A program made the translations under genes and the position numbers. Positions 18,998-26,925 of a stretch of 64,000 nt of DNA are shown in pieces (within the stretch, counting starts at the first letter, position 1; each line of letters opens with the position of its first letter). A model generated the notes under the pieces. The model was not told the DNA's origin and did not search any database. It saw only the letters and a list, made by a program, of their open reading frames with translations. Source of the DNA: Gaiellasilicea sp035575835 (GTDB taxonomy: Bacteria > Actinomycetota > Thermoleophilia > Gaiellales > Gaiellaceae); NCBI GenBank assembly GCA_035575835.1, contig DATLXM010000034.1, positions 9,311 to 73,310 on the forward strand, read 5' to 3'.

Positions 18998-20482
18998 ATG
19001 GCTCTACGACTCGCGAAAACCGTCGCTGCGATCTCCGTCGCAGCTTTTCTGCTCGCCCCTGGCGCGGGCGCTGCGACCGCGCTTCGGCCGCCCGTGACGT
19101 GGCTCAAGGGCGATGGGAACTACACGAAGGCGAGCAGGGCGCCGCAGTCGATCGACCGGGTCGTCGTCCACGTGACCGAGGGCCAGTTCTGGGGCGCGGT
19201 CAGCTGGCTCAAGAACCCCCGCGCCCATGCCTCCTCCCACTTCGTCGTCTCGCGCGCAGGGAAGATCGTCCAGCTCGTCCACACCTCCGACATCGCCTGG
19301 CACGCGGGCAACTGGAGGACGAACGTCGAGTCGGTCGGGATCGAGCACGAAGGGTTCACGTACGGGCCCGACGGGTTCACGGACGCGCAGTACCGGAACT
19401 CCGCCCGCCTCACCGCCTGGCTCGTCCGCCGGGCGCTGATGCCGGTCAACCGGCGCACGATCATCGGCCACTCCGAGGTGCCCGGGCCCGGGGGCCGCAA
19501 GGGGGGCGCGAGCGGTCACACGGATCCCGGCCCCCGCTGGAACTGGACGCGCTACCTGGCGCTCGTCCGCAGCTACGCGGGGGTCGAGAAGCCGCGCGTC
19601 CTTCCGCTCGTGCCGGCGGGAGCGCTCCGCGGGATCGTTCCCTGGCGCGCGAAAACCGCCGGCGGGATCCGCCGGGTCGAGTTCTCGATCGACGGCCGCG
19701 TCGTCTGGGTCGACGACCGTGCGCCCTTCGCCTACCGCGGCGGGGGGGCGTTGAACACGACGACGCTCGCCAACGGAAGGCATGTGCTCCAGGTGCACGG
19801 GATCGTCGGCCCCGGCCGCTACGACATCGCCCGCGCGGCGATCGTCGTCGACAACAGGGCCTTCAGGCTCACGTCCGCGGGCGCGCGTCCGTGGACGAAG
19901 GTGCGCGGCACGCTCACGCTACGCTCGCGGGTCTGGGGCGCGCCGGCGAAGCAGGTCTCGTTCCGCGTCGACGGCCAGGTCCAGAGGATCGACCGCACGG
20001 CCCCGTTCACCTTCAGCTGGACGACGAAGGGCTCGAAGAACGGCAAGCACATGCTCGAGCTCGTCGCCACCGCGCTCGACGGGCGGGTGACCCGCCGCAG
20101 GATCCCGGTCGTCGTCGCGAACAGGGTCGTCGGGCGGTCGGCGCCGAAACCTCCGCCGAAGCCGAAGGCGAAGGCGAAGCCCGCGCCCGTGCCGGTTCCG
20201 CTCAGGATCGTTTCCCAGTCGATCGTCGACGGTCAGGTTGCGACCGGGCTCGTCCTCTGGCGGGTCGAGGTGAATCGCCCCGTGGAGGTGGAGTTCCTGG
20301 TCGACGGCGTCGTCCGCGGGACGGACGTGGCCGGGCCCTACACCTTCGGCTGGAACGCGAGCGCGGAGGCGCCCGGCGAGCACCGGTTGACCGCCCGCGC
20401 GACCGCCAGGGACGGCAAGACCGTCGCGGCGACGGTCACCGTCACCGCGCCTGCACCAGCTTCCGGTACCGAAGCACCCTGA
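18998..20482 (+). CDS. secreted N-acetylmuramoyl-L-alanine amidase with Ig-like domains (second of pair)
   Basis: A 494-residue paralogue of the preceding protein with the same order: signal peptide (about 1-26), amidase_2 domain with VVHVTEGQFWGAVSWLKNP and GHTDPGPRWNW, then three Ig-like repeats each built around a VDG turn (SIDGRVVWVDDRAPF, RVDGQVQRIDRTAPF, LVDGVVRGTDVAGPY). A Pro/Lys-rich linker separates the last two repeats. The pair looks like a tandem duplication followed by gain or loss of one repeat. Its 3' end overlaps the convergent GH3 gene by 41 bp. Confidence 0.92.
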   Translation: MALRLAKTVAAISVAAFLLAPGAGAATALRPPVTWLKGDGNYTKASRAPQSIDRVVVHVTEGQFWGAVSWLKNPRAHASSHFVVSRAGKIVQLVHTSDIAWHAGNWRTNVESVGIEHEGFTYGPDGFTDAQYRNSARLTAWLVRRALMPVNRRTIIGHSEVPGPGGRKGGASGHTDPGPRWNWTRYLALVRSYAGVEKPRVLPLVPAGALRGIVPWRAKTAGGIRRVEFSIDGRVVWVDDRAPFAYRGGGALNTTTLANGRHVLQVHGIVGPGRYDIARAAIVVDNRAFRLTSAGARPWTKVRGTLTLRSRVWGAPAKQVSFRVDGQVQRIDRTAPFTFSWTTKGSKNGKHMLELVATALDGRVTRRRIPVVVANRVVGRSAPKPPPKPKAKAKPAPVPVPLRIVSQSIVDGQVATGLVLWRVEVNRPVEVEFLVDGVVRGTDVAGPYTFGWNASAEAPGEHRLTARATARDGKTVAATVTVTAPAPASGTEAP

Positions 20483-21326
20483 CGACCTTGGCGTCGAGCG
20501 TCCCGGCTCGCGCGAGCGGCACCAGGGCATCGACCATCCGCCCGGCGTCACGCGCGCTCGTCGTCAGCACGAGGTCGGCGCCCGCCTCGATCGCGAGCCG
20601 CGCCCAGTACGGCGCGAAGGGGCTCCCGAGCACGCCGAGCGAGTCCGTGATCGCGACCCCGCGGAAGCCCATCCCCCGCAAGAGCCGGTAGGTGGCGGGC
20701 TCGAGCGAGGCGCGGCGGGAGCCGAGCCGGGGATAGATCGCGTGACCGACCATCACGCACGGCACGCCCGCCTTCACCGCCGCCCGGAAGGGCGCGAGAT
20801 CCTGCGCGCGGAGGGCGCCGTAGACGCGCGCCTCGTCGGTGGAGAGCGGAGTCGAGCCGAGGCCCGGGAAGTGCTTGACGCACGCCGCGGCGCCGAGGCC
20901 CCGCGCGAAGGCGACGCCGTACTCGGGCCGGGCGAACTGGCGTGAGCCGAGCGGCCCGTCCGGGAGGTCGAGCACCGGCGCGAAGTCGCCGTCCACACCT
21001 GCGCGCCGAAGGCCGGCGGCGGTCTCACGTCCGGCCGCGAAGGCCTCGGCAGAGCTGCGGTAACTCGACGCGGCGCGCCAGGGCGCGATCCGGGAAAACG
21101 TCTTCACGATCCCGCCCTCCTGATCTGCGAAGACGAGCGCGCCGCCCGGCCTCGGGTCGTCCGTCGTCCACTGACGCACGAGCACCCCACCGAATCCGCC
21201 CGGGGCCGGCATTCCGGCGACGACGAGCAGAGCTGCCTTTTCTCGCGCCGTCAGCGCGGCTGCCTCGGTCTCGGCCGACGAGCCGGTGATCAGCAGGGCG
21301 AGCGCGGAGGCGACCGCAGCGATCAC
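20442..21326 (-). CDS. glycoside hydrolase family 3 protein (NagZ-like)
   Basis: A 294-residue protein with an N-terminal hydrophobic signal (VIAAVASALALLITGSS) and a GH3 barrel: FADQEGG near residue 60, KHFPGLGST near 140, MVGHAIYP near 180, and the likely nucleophile Asp in GVAITDSLGV near 230. NagZ enzymes release N-acetylglucosamine from muropeptides. The His of the usual PGHG is Leu here, and the Asp-Ser-His dyad of NagZ is not visible, so activity may differ. GTG 21326 gives a normal signal peptide. It neighbours two amidases. Confidence 0.83.
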   Translation of the reverse strand: MIAAVASALALLITGSSAETEAAALTAREKAALLVVAGMPAPGGFGGVLVRQWTTDDPRPGGALVFADQEGGIVKTFSRIAPWRAASSYRSSAEAFAAGRETAAGLRRAGVDGDFAPVLDLPDGPLGSRQFARPEYGVAFARGLGAAACVKHFPGLGSTPLSTDEARVYGALRAQDLAPFRAAVKAGVPCVMVGHAIYPRLGSRRASLEPATYRLLRGMGFRGVAITDSLGVLGSPFAPYWARLAIEAGADLVLTTSARDAGRMVDALVPLARAGTLDAKVVRVLRYRKLVQAR

Positions 21327-21441
21327 GGGTACAGGTCCTGAAAAGTGACCGAGTGCTCCTCGGCCTCGTCGATCAGCGCGGGCTCGACCACGAGCCCGCT
21401 GGGTGCACCCGCGTCCACGGCGCCAAAGGTACCCTTCAGGC

Positions 21442-22629
21442 GTGGCCGTCACGAGCACGAAACCGGCGCTCGACCCGCTCGACTTCCTCGGAATCGACGC
21501 ACTCCTCGACGACGAGGAGAAGGCGATCCGCGACACCGTGCGTGCATTCGTGCGGGAGCGCGTCCTGCCCGACGTCGGCGACTGGTTCGAGCAGGGGATC
21601 CTCCCGCGGGAGCTGATCTCCGAGCTCGGCAAGCTGGGCCTCTTCGGGATGCACCTCGACGGCTACGGCCTCCCGGGCGCGAGCGCCGTCGCCTACGGGC
21701 TCACCTGTCTCGAGCTCGAGGCCGGGGACTCGGGCGTCCGCAGCGCCGTCTCGGTGCAGGGCTCGCTCGCGATGTACTCGATCTGGAAATGGGGCTCCGA
21801 GGAGCAGAAGCAGCGCTGGCTGCCCGCGATGCACACCGGCGAGGCGATCGGCTGCTTTGGCCTGACAGAGCCGGATGCCGGTTCCGACCCCGGCTCGATG
21901 CGCACGCACGCGAAGCGCGACGGCTCCGACTGGATCCTGAACGGTGCCAAGATGTGGATCACGAACGGGACGATCGCGGACGTGGCGACCGTCTGGGCGC
22001 GCACCGAGGACGGCGCGATCCGCGGCTTCCTCGTCGAGAAGGGCACGCCCGGCTTCACGGCGCCCGAGATCCACAAGAAGCTCTCGCTCCGCGCCTCCGT
22101 CACCTCCGAGCTCGTGCTCCAGGACGTGCGTGTCCCCGCCGACGCGATGTTCCCGGACGTCGACAGCCTCCGCGGGCCGCTCTCCTGCCTGAACGAGGCG
22201 CGCTACGGGATCGTCTGGGGCGCAGTCGGCGCCGGCCGCGCCTGCTTCGAGTCCGCGCTCGACTACTCGAAGGAGCGGATCGTCTTCTCCAAGCCGATCT
22301 CCGCCTACCAGCTGACCCAGCAGAAGCTCGCGGAGATGGCGCTCGAGCTCAACCGCGGCCTGCTCGTCGCGCTTCACATCGGGCGGATGAAGGACGACGG
22401 CACGCTCCGCCAGGAGCACGTGTCACTCGGGAAGATGGGCAACGTGCGCGGCGCGATCGAGGTCGCGCGCTCGGCGCGGACGATTCTGGGCGGGAACGGG
22501 ATCACGCTCGAGTATCCGGTGATCCGGCACATGAACAATCTCGAGTCCGTCCTGACCTATGAGGGCACCCACGAGGTGCACACCCTCGTCGTCGGCGGCG
22601 CGCTCACCGGCACCAGCGCCTTCCGCTAG
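21442..22629 (+). CDS. gcdH: acyl-CoA dehydrogenase, glutaryl-CoA dehydrogenase type
   Basis: A 395-residue protein closest to glutaryl-CoA dehydrogenases, which oxidise and decarboxylate glutaryl-CoA to crotonyl-CoA in lysine/tryptophan/benzoate breakdown. Typical features are CFGLTEPDAGSDPGSMRT near residue 140, the LSLRAS arginine region, GPLSCLNEARYGIVWGAVGA, KPISAYQLTQQKLAEMA, and VIRHMNNLESVLTYEGTHE with the catalytic Glu. GTG 21442 with AGG upstream was chosen. The assignment to glutaryl-CoA rests on overall pattern, not on a proven specificity residue. Confidence 0.85.
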   Translation: MAVTSTKPALDPLDFLGIDALLDDEEKAIRDTVRAFVRERVLPDVGDWFEQGILPRELISELGKLGLFGMHLDGYGLPGASAVAYGLTCLELEAGDSGVRSAVSVQGSLAMYSIWKWGSEEQKQRWLPAMHTGEAIGCFGLTEPDAGSDPGSMRTHAKRDGSDWILNGAKMWITNGTIADVATVWARTEDGAIRGFLVEKGTPGFTAPEIHKKLSLRASVTSELVLQDVRVPADAMFPDVDSLRGPLSCLNEARYGIVWGAVGAGRACFESALDYSKERIVFSKPISAYQLTQQKLAEMALELNRGLLVALHIGRMKDDGTLRQEHVSLGKMGNVRGAIEVARSARTILGGNGITLEYPVIRHMNNLESVLTYEGTHEVHTLVVGGALTGTSAFR

Positions 22630-22636
22630 CCGGCTC

Positions 22637-23128
22637 GTGCGCCCCGCCCTTCTCCTCGCGGCGTTCACCCTTCTCACAGCCGCTCCCAGCGCGGCCGCGC
22701 CCCCGCAGGCGGGCCTGCTCGTGCCCGGCAAGAGCCTCGGCGGGCTCGAGCTCGGGGCGACGAAGAAGCAGGTCGAGCGAGCGTGGGGCCGTGCCTACGG
22801 CGTCTGCACGGGGTGCGCGCGCGAGACGTGGTACTTCAACTACTACGCGTTCCAGCCGAGAGGCGCCGCGGTCGAGTTCCGGGACGGCCGGGCGATCGCG
22901 ATCCACACGATCCATTCACCGATCGCCTGGCACACGCGCAAGGGACTCACGCTCGGGGATCCCGTGGCGGAGATCACCGTCCTCTATGGGGCCCTGACCC
23001 GGCGCGAGTGCGGCAATCACTACGCGCTCTTGCTCCCACGGGCAGGCGCTCTCACGGTCTTCTACGTCCTTCACGACCGGCTCTGGGCCTTCGGGCTCGC
23101 CCGGAGCGGGGTTCCGGTCTGCCGCTAG
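22637..23128 (+). CDS. secreted protein of unknown function, two BamE-like halves
   Basis: A 163-residue protein with a signal peptide (LLLAAFTLLTAAPSAAA). Two halves each begin with a short Leu-Gly motif (GGLELGATKKQVERAWG and GLTLGDPVAEITVLYG), a pattern seen in SmpA/BamE-like and related secreted domains. Paired cysteines (VCTGC; REC and PVC) may form disulfides. No firm family. The stop shares CTAG with the convergent tetR gene. Confidence 0.75.
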   Translation: MRPALLLAAFTLLTAAPSAAAPPQAGLLVPGKSLGGLELGATKKQVERAWGRAYGVCTGCARETWYFNYYAFQPRGAAVEFRDGRAIAIHTIHSPIAWHTRKGLTLGDPVAEITVLYGALTRRECGNHYALLLPRAGALTVFYVLHDRLWAFGLARSGVPVCR

Positions 23129-23739
23129 ACGGCTGCCGGCGCGACGGCCGCCAATCCGCCGCAGACGACCTCGATGATCGTCCGCTCGGCGAGCGCAACC
23201 TCCTCGTCGCCGTCGGGAAGCTGACCGAGCACCCAGCCGGTCAGCACCTCCTCGAGCCCTCCGTAGAAGATCCAGCTCGCGAGGCGCGGGTCGACTCCGG
23301 ACCGGAACGAGCCGTCCGCCTGGCCCCGCTCGATCACCCGCTGGATGATCGTGAAGCCCTCGCGGATCTCCTCGACCTGACCCTGGAGCTGGGGGCTGCG
23401 CGCGACCTCGCGCACCATCACGCGGACGAGGTCGGGGTCGTTCCGCCACGAGCGGAGGAGGAGCTTCGCGATCCCCTCGAGCTGCTGGAGCGGAGCCTCG
23501 TCCGACTCCTCGACACGCCGGAACGCCTCGAGCAACTCGCTCCAGTTCTCCCTGAAGACGGTCTCGAGCACCTCCTCCTTGGAGGCGAAGTAGTGGTAGA
23601 GCAGGCCGTGGGCGATCCCCGCCTCCTCGGCGATGTCTCCGACCCGCGAGGTGTGATAGCCCTTCTGCGCGAAGACGCGGACAGCGGCGTCGAGGATCAG
23701 GCGGCGCTTCTCCTCCTGGAGTGTTGAACGGTCAGTCAA
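23125..23739 (-). CDS. TetR-family transcriptional regulator of acyl-CoA genes
   Basis: A 204-residue repressor. The N-terminal TetR helix-turn-helix (about residues 10-56; LDAAVRVFAQKGYHTSRVG, then GIAHGLLYHYFASKEEVL) is followed by an all-helical ligand domain. The only in-frame start before the HTH is TTG 23739, whose first base is also the end of the operator. TAGGGT lies 9 bp upstream of it with TTGCAC 18 bp further, so the mRNA is probably leaderless and autoregulated. The acyl-CoA ligand is inferred from neighbours. Confidence 0.9.
   Translation of the reverse strand: MTDRSTLQEEKRRLILDAAVRVFAQKGYHTSRVGDIAEEAGIAHGLLYHYFASKEEVLETVFRENWSELLEAFRRVEESDEAPLQQLEGIAKLLLRSWRNDPDLVRVMVREVARSPQLQGQVEEIREGFTIIQRVIERGQADGSFRSGVDPRLASWIFYGGLEEVLTGWVLGQLPDGDEEVALAERTIIEVVCGGLAAVAPAAV
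23724..23739. promoter_or_regulatory. TetR operator candidate, copy 2, over the divergent tetR/CoA-transferase region
   Basis: TTGAACGGTCAGTCAA, identical to 17569-17584. On the minus strand it covers the TTG start and first codons of tetR. On the plus strand it lies just upstream of a -10-like TAGCGT (23759-23764), eight bases before the GTG of the CoA-transferase. One bound dimer could therefore block both divergent promoters. Confidence 0.72.
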
Positions 23740-23772
23740 CGTCGTCGCACCCTAGTGGTAGCGTCGGCAGCC

Positions 23773-24738
23773 GTGCAACCGCTGGCCGACATGCTCGTGG
23801 TCGACCTCACCCGCTATCTCCCGGGGGCCTATGCCTCCCGGGAGCTCCTGAGGCTCGGGGCTCGCGTCGTCCGGCTCGAGGCCCCGGAGGGCGATCCGAT
23901 GCGCCACGTCGCGCCCGCTTGGGATGCGGCGCTCGGTTCGGGCAAGGAGTCCGTCGTCTGTGACCTCAAGGCCGAGCCAGCCTTCGCGCAGGCGCTCTGC
24001 GCGCGCGCCGACGTCATCCTCGAGGGCTTCCGGCCCGGAGTCGCCGCCCGCCTCGGCGTCGGGCCGGACGACGTGCCCGACCGCACCGTCTATTGCTCGA
24101 TCACCGGGTTCGGCACCGACGGCCCTCACGTCGATCGCGCCGGCCACGACCTCAACTACCTCGGCTGGGCGGGCGTCCTCGAAGACACGGCGCCGGGGCT
24201 GCCCCCACTCCAGCCGGCCGACCTCGCCGCCGGCGCGCTCGCCGCAACGGTCGACATCCTCGCCGCCCTCCTCGAGCGGGAGCGCACCGGGGTCGGCGGA
24301 CGGCTGACGATCTCGATGACCCACGGCGCCCACCGGCTCGTCTCGCACCGGCTCGGCGGCGACCCGCTCCCCCGGTTCCTCACGGGCGGTCTCGCCTGCT
24401 ACGCGATCTACCCGACGGCCGACGGTCGCCACCTCACCGTCGGTGCGCTCGAGCCGAAGTTCTTCCTCCGGCTCTGCGAGGTGATCGAGAGGCCAGAGCT
24501 CGCGGAGCTCCATCTGGACGAAGCCCGTCAGAAGGAACTCGGATCCGCGCTCGCGGCCACCTTTGCGAAACGACCGCTTTCCGAGTGGCTCGAGCGCTTC
24601 GACGGGGAAGACGTCGCCGCGGGTCCGGTTGCCACCCTTGCCGAGGCGGCAGGCTCGTTCGGCCACCAGGGGGCCGCGGTCGCACCCGGAATCGGCGCGC
24701 ATACGGCGCAGTGGCGCGACGAACTGGGGTTTCGATGA
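23773..24738 (+). CDS. CaiB/BaiF family CoA-transferase (type III)
   Basis: A 321-residue type III CoA-transferase, a family that moves CoA between carboxylic acids, including alpha-methylacyl-CoA racemases. The N terminus LVVDLTRYLPGAYASRELL, the VRLEAPEGDPMR segment, FGTDGPHVDRAGHDLNYLGW with the catalytic Asp region near residue 125, and YAIYPTADGRHLTVGALEPK are typical. It is shorter than the usual 380-400 residues. GTG 23773 was chosen for family N-terminal fit and the nearby -10 box. Its TGA overlaps the next ATG as ATGA. Confidence 0.9.
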   Translation: MQPLADMLVVDLTRYLPGAYASRELLRLGARVVRLEAPEGDPMRHVAPAWDAALGSGKESVVCDLKAEPAFAQALCARADVILEGFRPGVAARLGVGPDDVPDRTVYCSITGFGTDGPHVDRAGHDLNYLGWAGVLEDTAPGLPPLQPADLAAGALAATVDILAALLERERTGVGGRLTISMTHGAHRLVSHRLGGDPLPRFLTGGLACYAIYPTADGRHLTVGALEPKFFLRLCEVIERPELAELHLDEARQKELGSALAATFAKRPLSEWLERFDGEDVAAGPVATLAEAAGSFGHQGAAVAPGIGAHTAQWRDELGFR

Positions 24739-25085
24739 GGCGGCTGCTGCTGCTGGTCGCGCTGCTCCTCCGTTGCCGGTCGTTGCCGGCCTCGCGGTCG
24801 AGGGGAACGCGCGCAGCCTCCCCCGGCCGGAGCAGGGATCCTCTCCCGGCTACACCGACCTCTACGCGCCCCACTTCCACGGTCAGAACCTCGAGCTCCG
24901 CGGTGTCCCGGCCGGCACCTATGTGCTCGTCCACCGCGCGAACCCCGAGGAGCGGCTCGAGGAGCTCGACTACACGAACAACGCGGCCTCGTTGCGAATC
25001 AGGCTCTCGTGGAGCGGCGCAACCCCGCGCGTAGAGACCCTTCGCGTTTGCGAGGGGCAGCGCGAAATGCTGAGCGGGTGGCCGT
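24735..25085 (+). pseudogene. remnant of a lysyl-oxidase-like secreted protein, frameshifted
   Basis: ATG 24735 opens a signal peptide (RRLLLLVALLL) that runs into nonsense after about 12 codons. In a second frame the sequence continues sensibly as PVVAGLAVEG and then GVPAGTYVLVHRANPEER and LDYTNNAASL, the C-terminal pattern of bacterial lysyl-oxidase-like proteins. The two pieces join with a one-base shift near 24765-24785. The body of the domain is missing and no stop fits before the convergent HAD gene, so this is a truncated, probably dead gene left in the CoA-transferase operon. Confidence 0.65.
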
Positions 25086-25088
25086 CCG

Positions 25089-25778
25089 TTACGGGGCGAG
25101 GCCGAGAGCGGCAGGGAGCGCGAGCAGCGATTCGATCCGGCCGGGCTCGCCGGGATGGCGCCCGTCGCGGTCGAGCAGGAACGCCTGCATCCCGAGCGCC
25201 CGGGCGCCCTCGACGTCGTCCTCGTAGGAGTCGCCGACCATCGCCGTTTCCGCCGCTTCGACGTCGAGGAGCGCGAGCGCGCGGTGGAAGATGTCCGGGT
25301 GCGGCTTGGCCCGCCCGAAGTCGCGGGACCCGACCGCGCAGTCGACGTCGAGCGCATGGTGCCGGACGAACTCCTCGAGGTCGCGGCTGCCGTTCGAGAT
25401 CAGACCCACCTTGAGGTCGTGGCGGCGCAGCTCGGCGAGCACCGGGAGCGCGTCGTCGTAGAGCGTGAACTTGTCGTGCTGCTCCCAGACGGCGACGAGA
25501 TCGGCCGCGCACTCGCGCGCGCCTTCGGCATCGCCGCCCATTCCGCGGACGATCCTCTCGGTGAACGCGACCCAGAGCTCGTCGTCGTGCACATGCTCGG
25601 GGTGGCGCTGGAGCGACCCGATCGCGGTCTGCCGTGCCTCTTCGTACCGTGCCGGATCGAGCACGAGCCCATGACGCTCTCCGAGCTTGCGGTATCCCTC
25701 GGGCCCGAGCTCGGGCCCCGGGAGCGCGAGCGTGAAGTCGACGTCGAAGATCACAGCGCTCAGTCGTCGCTCGGGCAT
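25089..25778 (-). CDS. HAD-superfamily hydrolase
   Basis: A 229-residue haloacid dehalogenase-like phosphatase. The nucleophile motif FDVDFTLA lies at the N terminus (DxD with Phe in place of Gly), motif II in LISNGS near residue 118, motif III Lys in GRAKPHPDIF near 149, and the acidic motif IV VGDSYEDDVEGA near 172. A helical cap lies between motifs I and II. The substrate is unknown. ATG 25778 was chosen because the motif then starts eight residues in. Confidence 0.9.
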   Translation of the reverse strand: MPERRLSAVIFDVDFTLALPGPELGPEGYRKLGERHGLVLDPARYEEARQTAIGSLQRHPEHVHDDELWVAFTERIVRGMGGDAEGARECAADLVAVWEQHDKFTLYDDALPVLAELRRHDLKVGLISNGSRDLEEFVRHHALDVDCAVGSRDFGRAKPHPDIFHRALALLDVEAAETAMVGDSYEDDVEGARALGMQAFLLDRDGRHPGEPGRIESLLALPAALGLAP

Positions 25779-25801
25779 GGGTTCGAGGATAGCCTTGGCC
25801 C

Positions 25802-26200
25802 ATGCGCACCCCGGCCGAGATCCTCCGCGAGGCGAAGACGATCGCGCTCGTCGGTGCCTCACCGAAGCCCGACCGGCCGAGCCACGGCGTCATGCGCTAC
25901 CTGCTTGCTCAGGGTTACGACGTCATTCCCGTGCGACCCGAGGGCTGCGACGAGGTACTTGGGATCCCGTGTCACCGCTCGCTCGCCGAGATCGACCGTC
26001 CGATCGACGTCGTCGACGTCTTCCGGCGCGCCGAGTTCACGCCGGAGGTCGCGCAGGCTGCAGTCGACGTGGGCGCGAAGGCGCTCTGGCTGCAGCTCGA
26101 GATCGTCTCGCCCGAGTCGCGTCGGATCGCCAAGGCGGCCGGCCTGGACTACGTCGAGAACGCCTGCACCGCCGTCGTCCACTCGAACGAAGTGGTCTAG
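25802..26200 (+). CDS. CoA-binding domain protein (YccU type)
   Basis: A 132-residue single Rossmann-like CoA-binding protein. IALVGASPKPDRPSHGVM, near residue 14, is the nucleotide-binding turn; VIPVRPEGCDEVLGIPCHRS and VDVFRR, GAKALWLQLEIVSPES and the C-terminal NACTAVVH follow in the family order. Function in bacteria is unclear; it resembles the CoA-binding part of succinyl-CoA synthetase. It is transcribed divergently from the HAD gene. Confidence 0.92.
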   Translation: MRTPAEILREAKTIALVGASPKPDRPSHGVMRYLLAQGYDVIPVRPEGCDEVLGIPCHRSLAEIDRPIDVVDVFRRAEFTPEVAQAAVDVGAKALWLQLEIVSPESRRIAKAAGLDYVENACTAVVHSNEVV

Positions 26201-26209
26201 GCTCCACGG

Positions 26210-26716
26210 ATGGAATACGGCCTGCTCGCACTGCGCCTCGTGATCGGCCTCGCGTTCGCGGCGCACGGCTCACAGAAGCTCTTCGGCTGGTTCGGTGGCG
26301 GCGGGTCTGCGGGCACGGCCGGGTTCTTCGGCTCGCTCGGCTACCGCGCGCCCGCCCTGATGGCGCTCGCCGCAGGCCTCTCGGAGCTCGTGGGCGGACT
26401 GCTCTTCGCCGCCGGGTTCGCGACCCCGCTCGCCGCGCTGATGCTGGCGACCGTGATGCTGAACGCGATCGTCACGGTCAAGTGGACACAGGGATTCTTC
26501 GCGGGCTACGAGCTCGACGTCACCTTCCTCACGGTTGCGCTCGCGATCGTCGCGACCGGCCCGGGCCGGCTCTCGCTCGATCGCGCGATCGGCTGGGACG
26601 ACAACATCACCGGCACCGCCTGGGCCTCGGTCGTCTTCGTGGGCGCGATCGTGGCCGCGGTGGTGACGACGACGCTCGGCCGAGCTCGCGCCGACACCGG
26701 CGAGATGGCTGCCTGA
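26210..26716 (+). CDS. DoxX-family membrane protein
   Basis: A 168-residue protein with four membrane helices. The first carries LRLVIGLAFAAHGSQKLFGW, the DoxX signature, and the Gly/Ala-rich second and third helices follow. DoxX proteins are quinone-linked or redox-associated membrane proteins of ill-defined role. It starts 9 bp after the CoA-binding protein, so the two are probably co-transcribed. A REP-like element follows the stop. Confidence 0.93.
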   Translation: MEYGLLALRLVIGLAFAAHGSQKLFGWFGGGGSAGTAGFFGSLGYRAPALMALAAGLSELVGGLLFAAGFATPLAALMLATVMLNAIVTVKWTQGFFAGYELDVTFLTVALAIVATGPGRLSLDRAIGWDDNITGTAWASVVFVGAIVAAVVTTTLGRARADTGEMAA

Positions 26717-26735
26717 GAGCGGCAGTCAGGCGGAA

Positions 26736-26813
26736 GGCCGCGGCCACAGGTGGCCGCCTTCGGGATCTTCCGCGCGATCGGCATCCGCCGCGAGGCGGAT
26801 GCCGATCTTGCGC
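26736..26813. repeat. REP-like palindromic element, copy 3
   Basis: Same architecture as the copies after position 3506: a GGCCGC/GCGGCC-rich first hairpin, a CTTCCGCGCGATCG core, and a perfect 14-bp stem with GATCGGCATCCGCC and GGCGGATGCCGATC arms around GCGA, then TTGCGC. It lies between doxX (plus) and the tRNA-Pro gene (minus), where it could end both transcripts. Confidence 0.7.
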
Positions 26814-26819
26814 AGCACA

Positions 26820-26893
26820 TCGGGGTGCGGAGATTTGAACTCCGGACCTCTCCGACCCGAACGGAGCGCGCTACCAGGCTGCGCCACACCCCG
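26820..26893 (-). tRNA. tRNA-Pro (anticodon CGG)
   Basis: The minus strand folds as a full cloverleaf: acceptor CGGGGTG/CACCCCG, D arm GCGC/GCGC, anticodon stem CTCCG/CGGAG with loop TTCGGGT (anticodon CGG, reading CCG), and T arm CGGAG/CTCCG with TTCAAAT. The discriminator is A and CCA is not encoded. Confidence 0.97.
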
Positions 26894-26925
26894 TGATGCG
26901 CGCTAAGGGTACCTAGAATCAGCGC

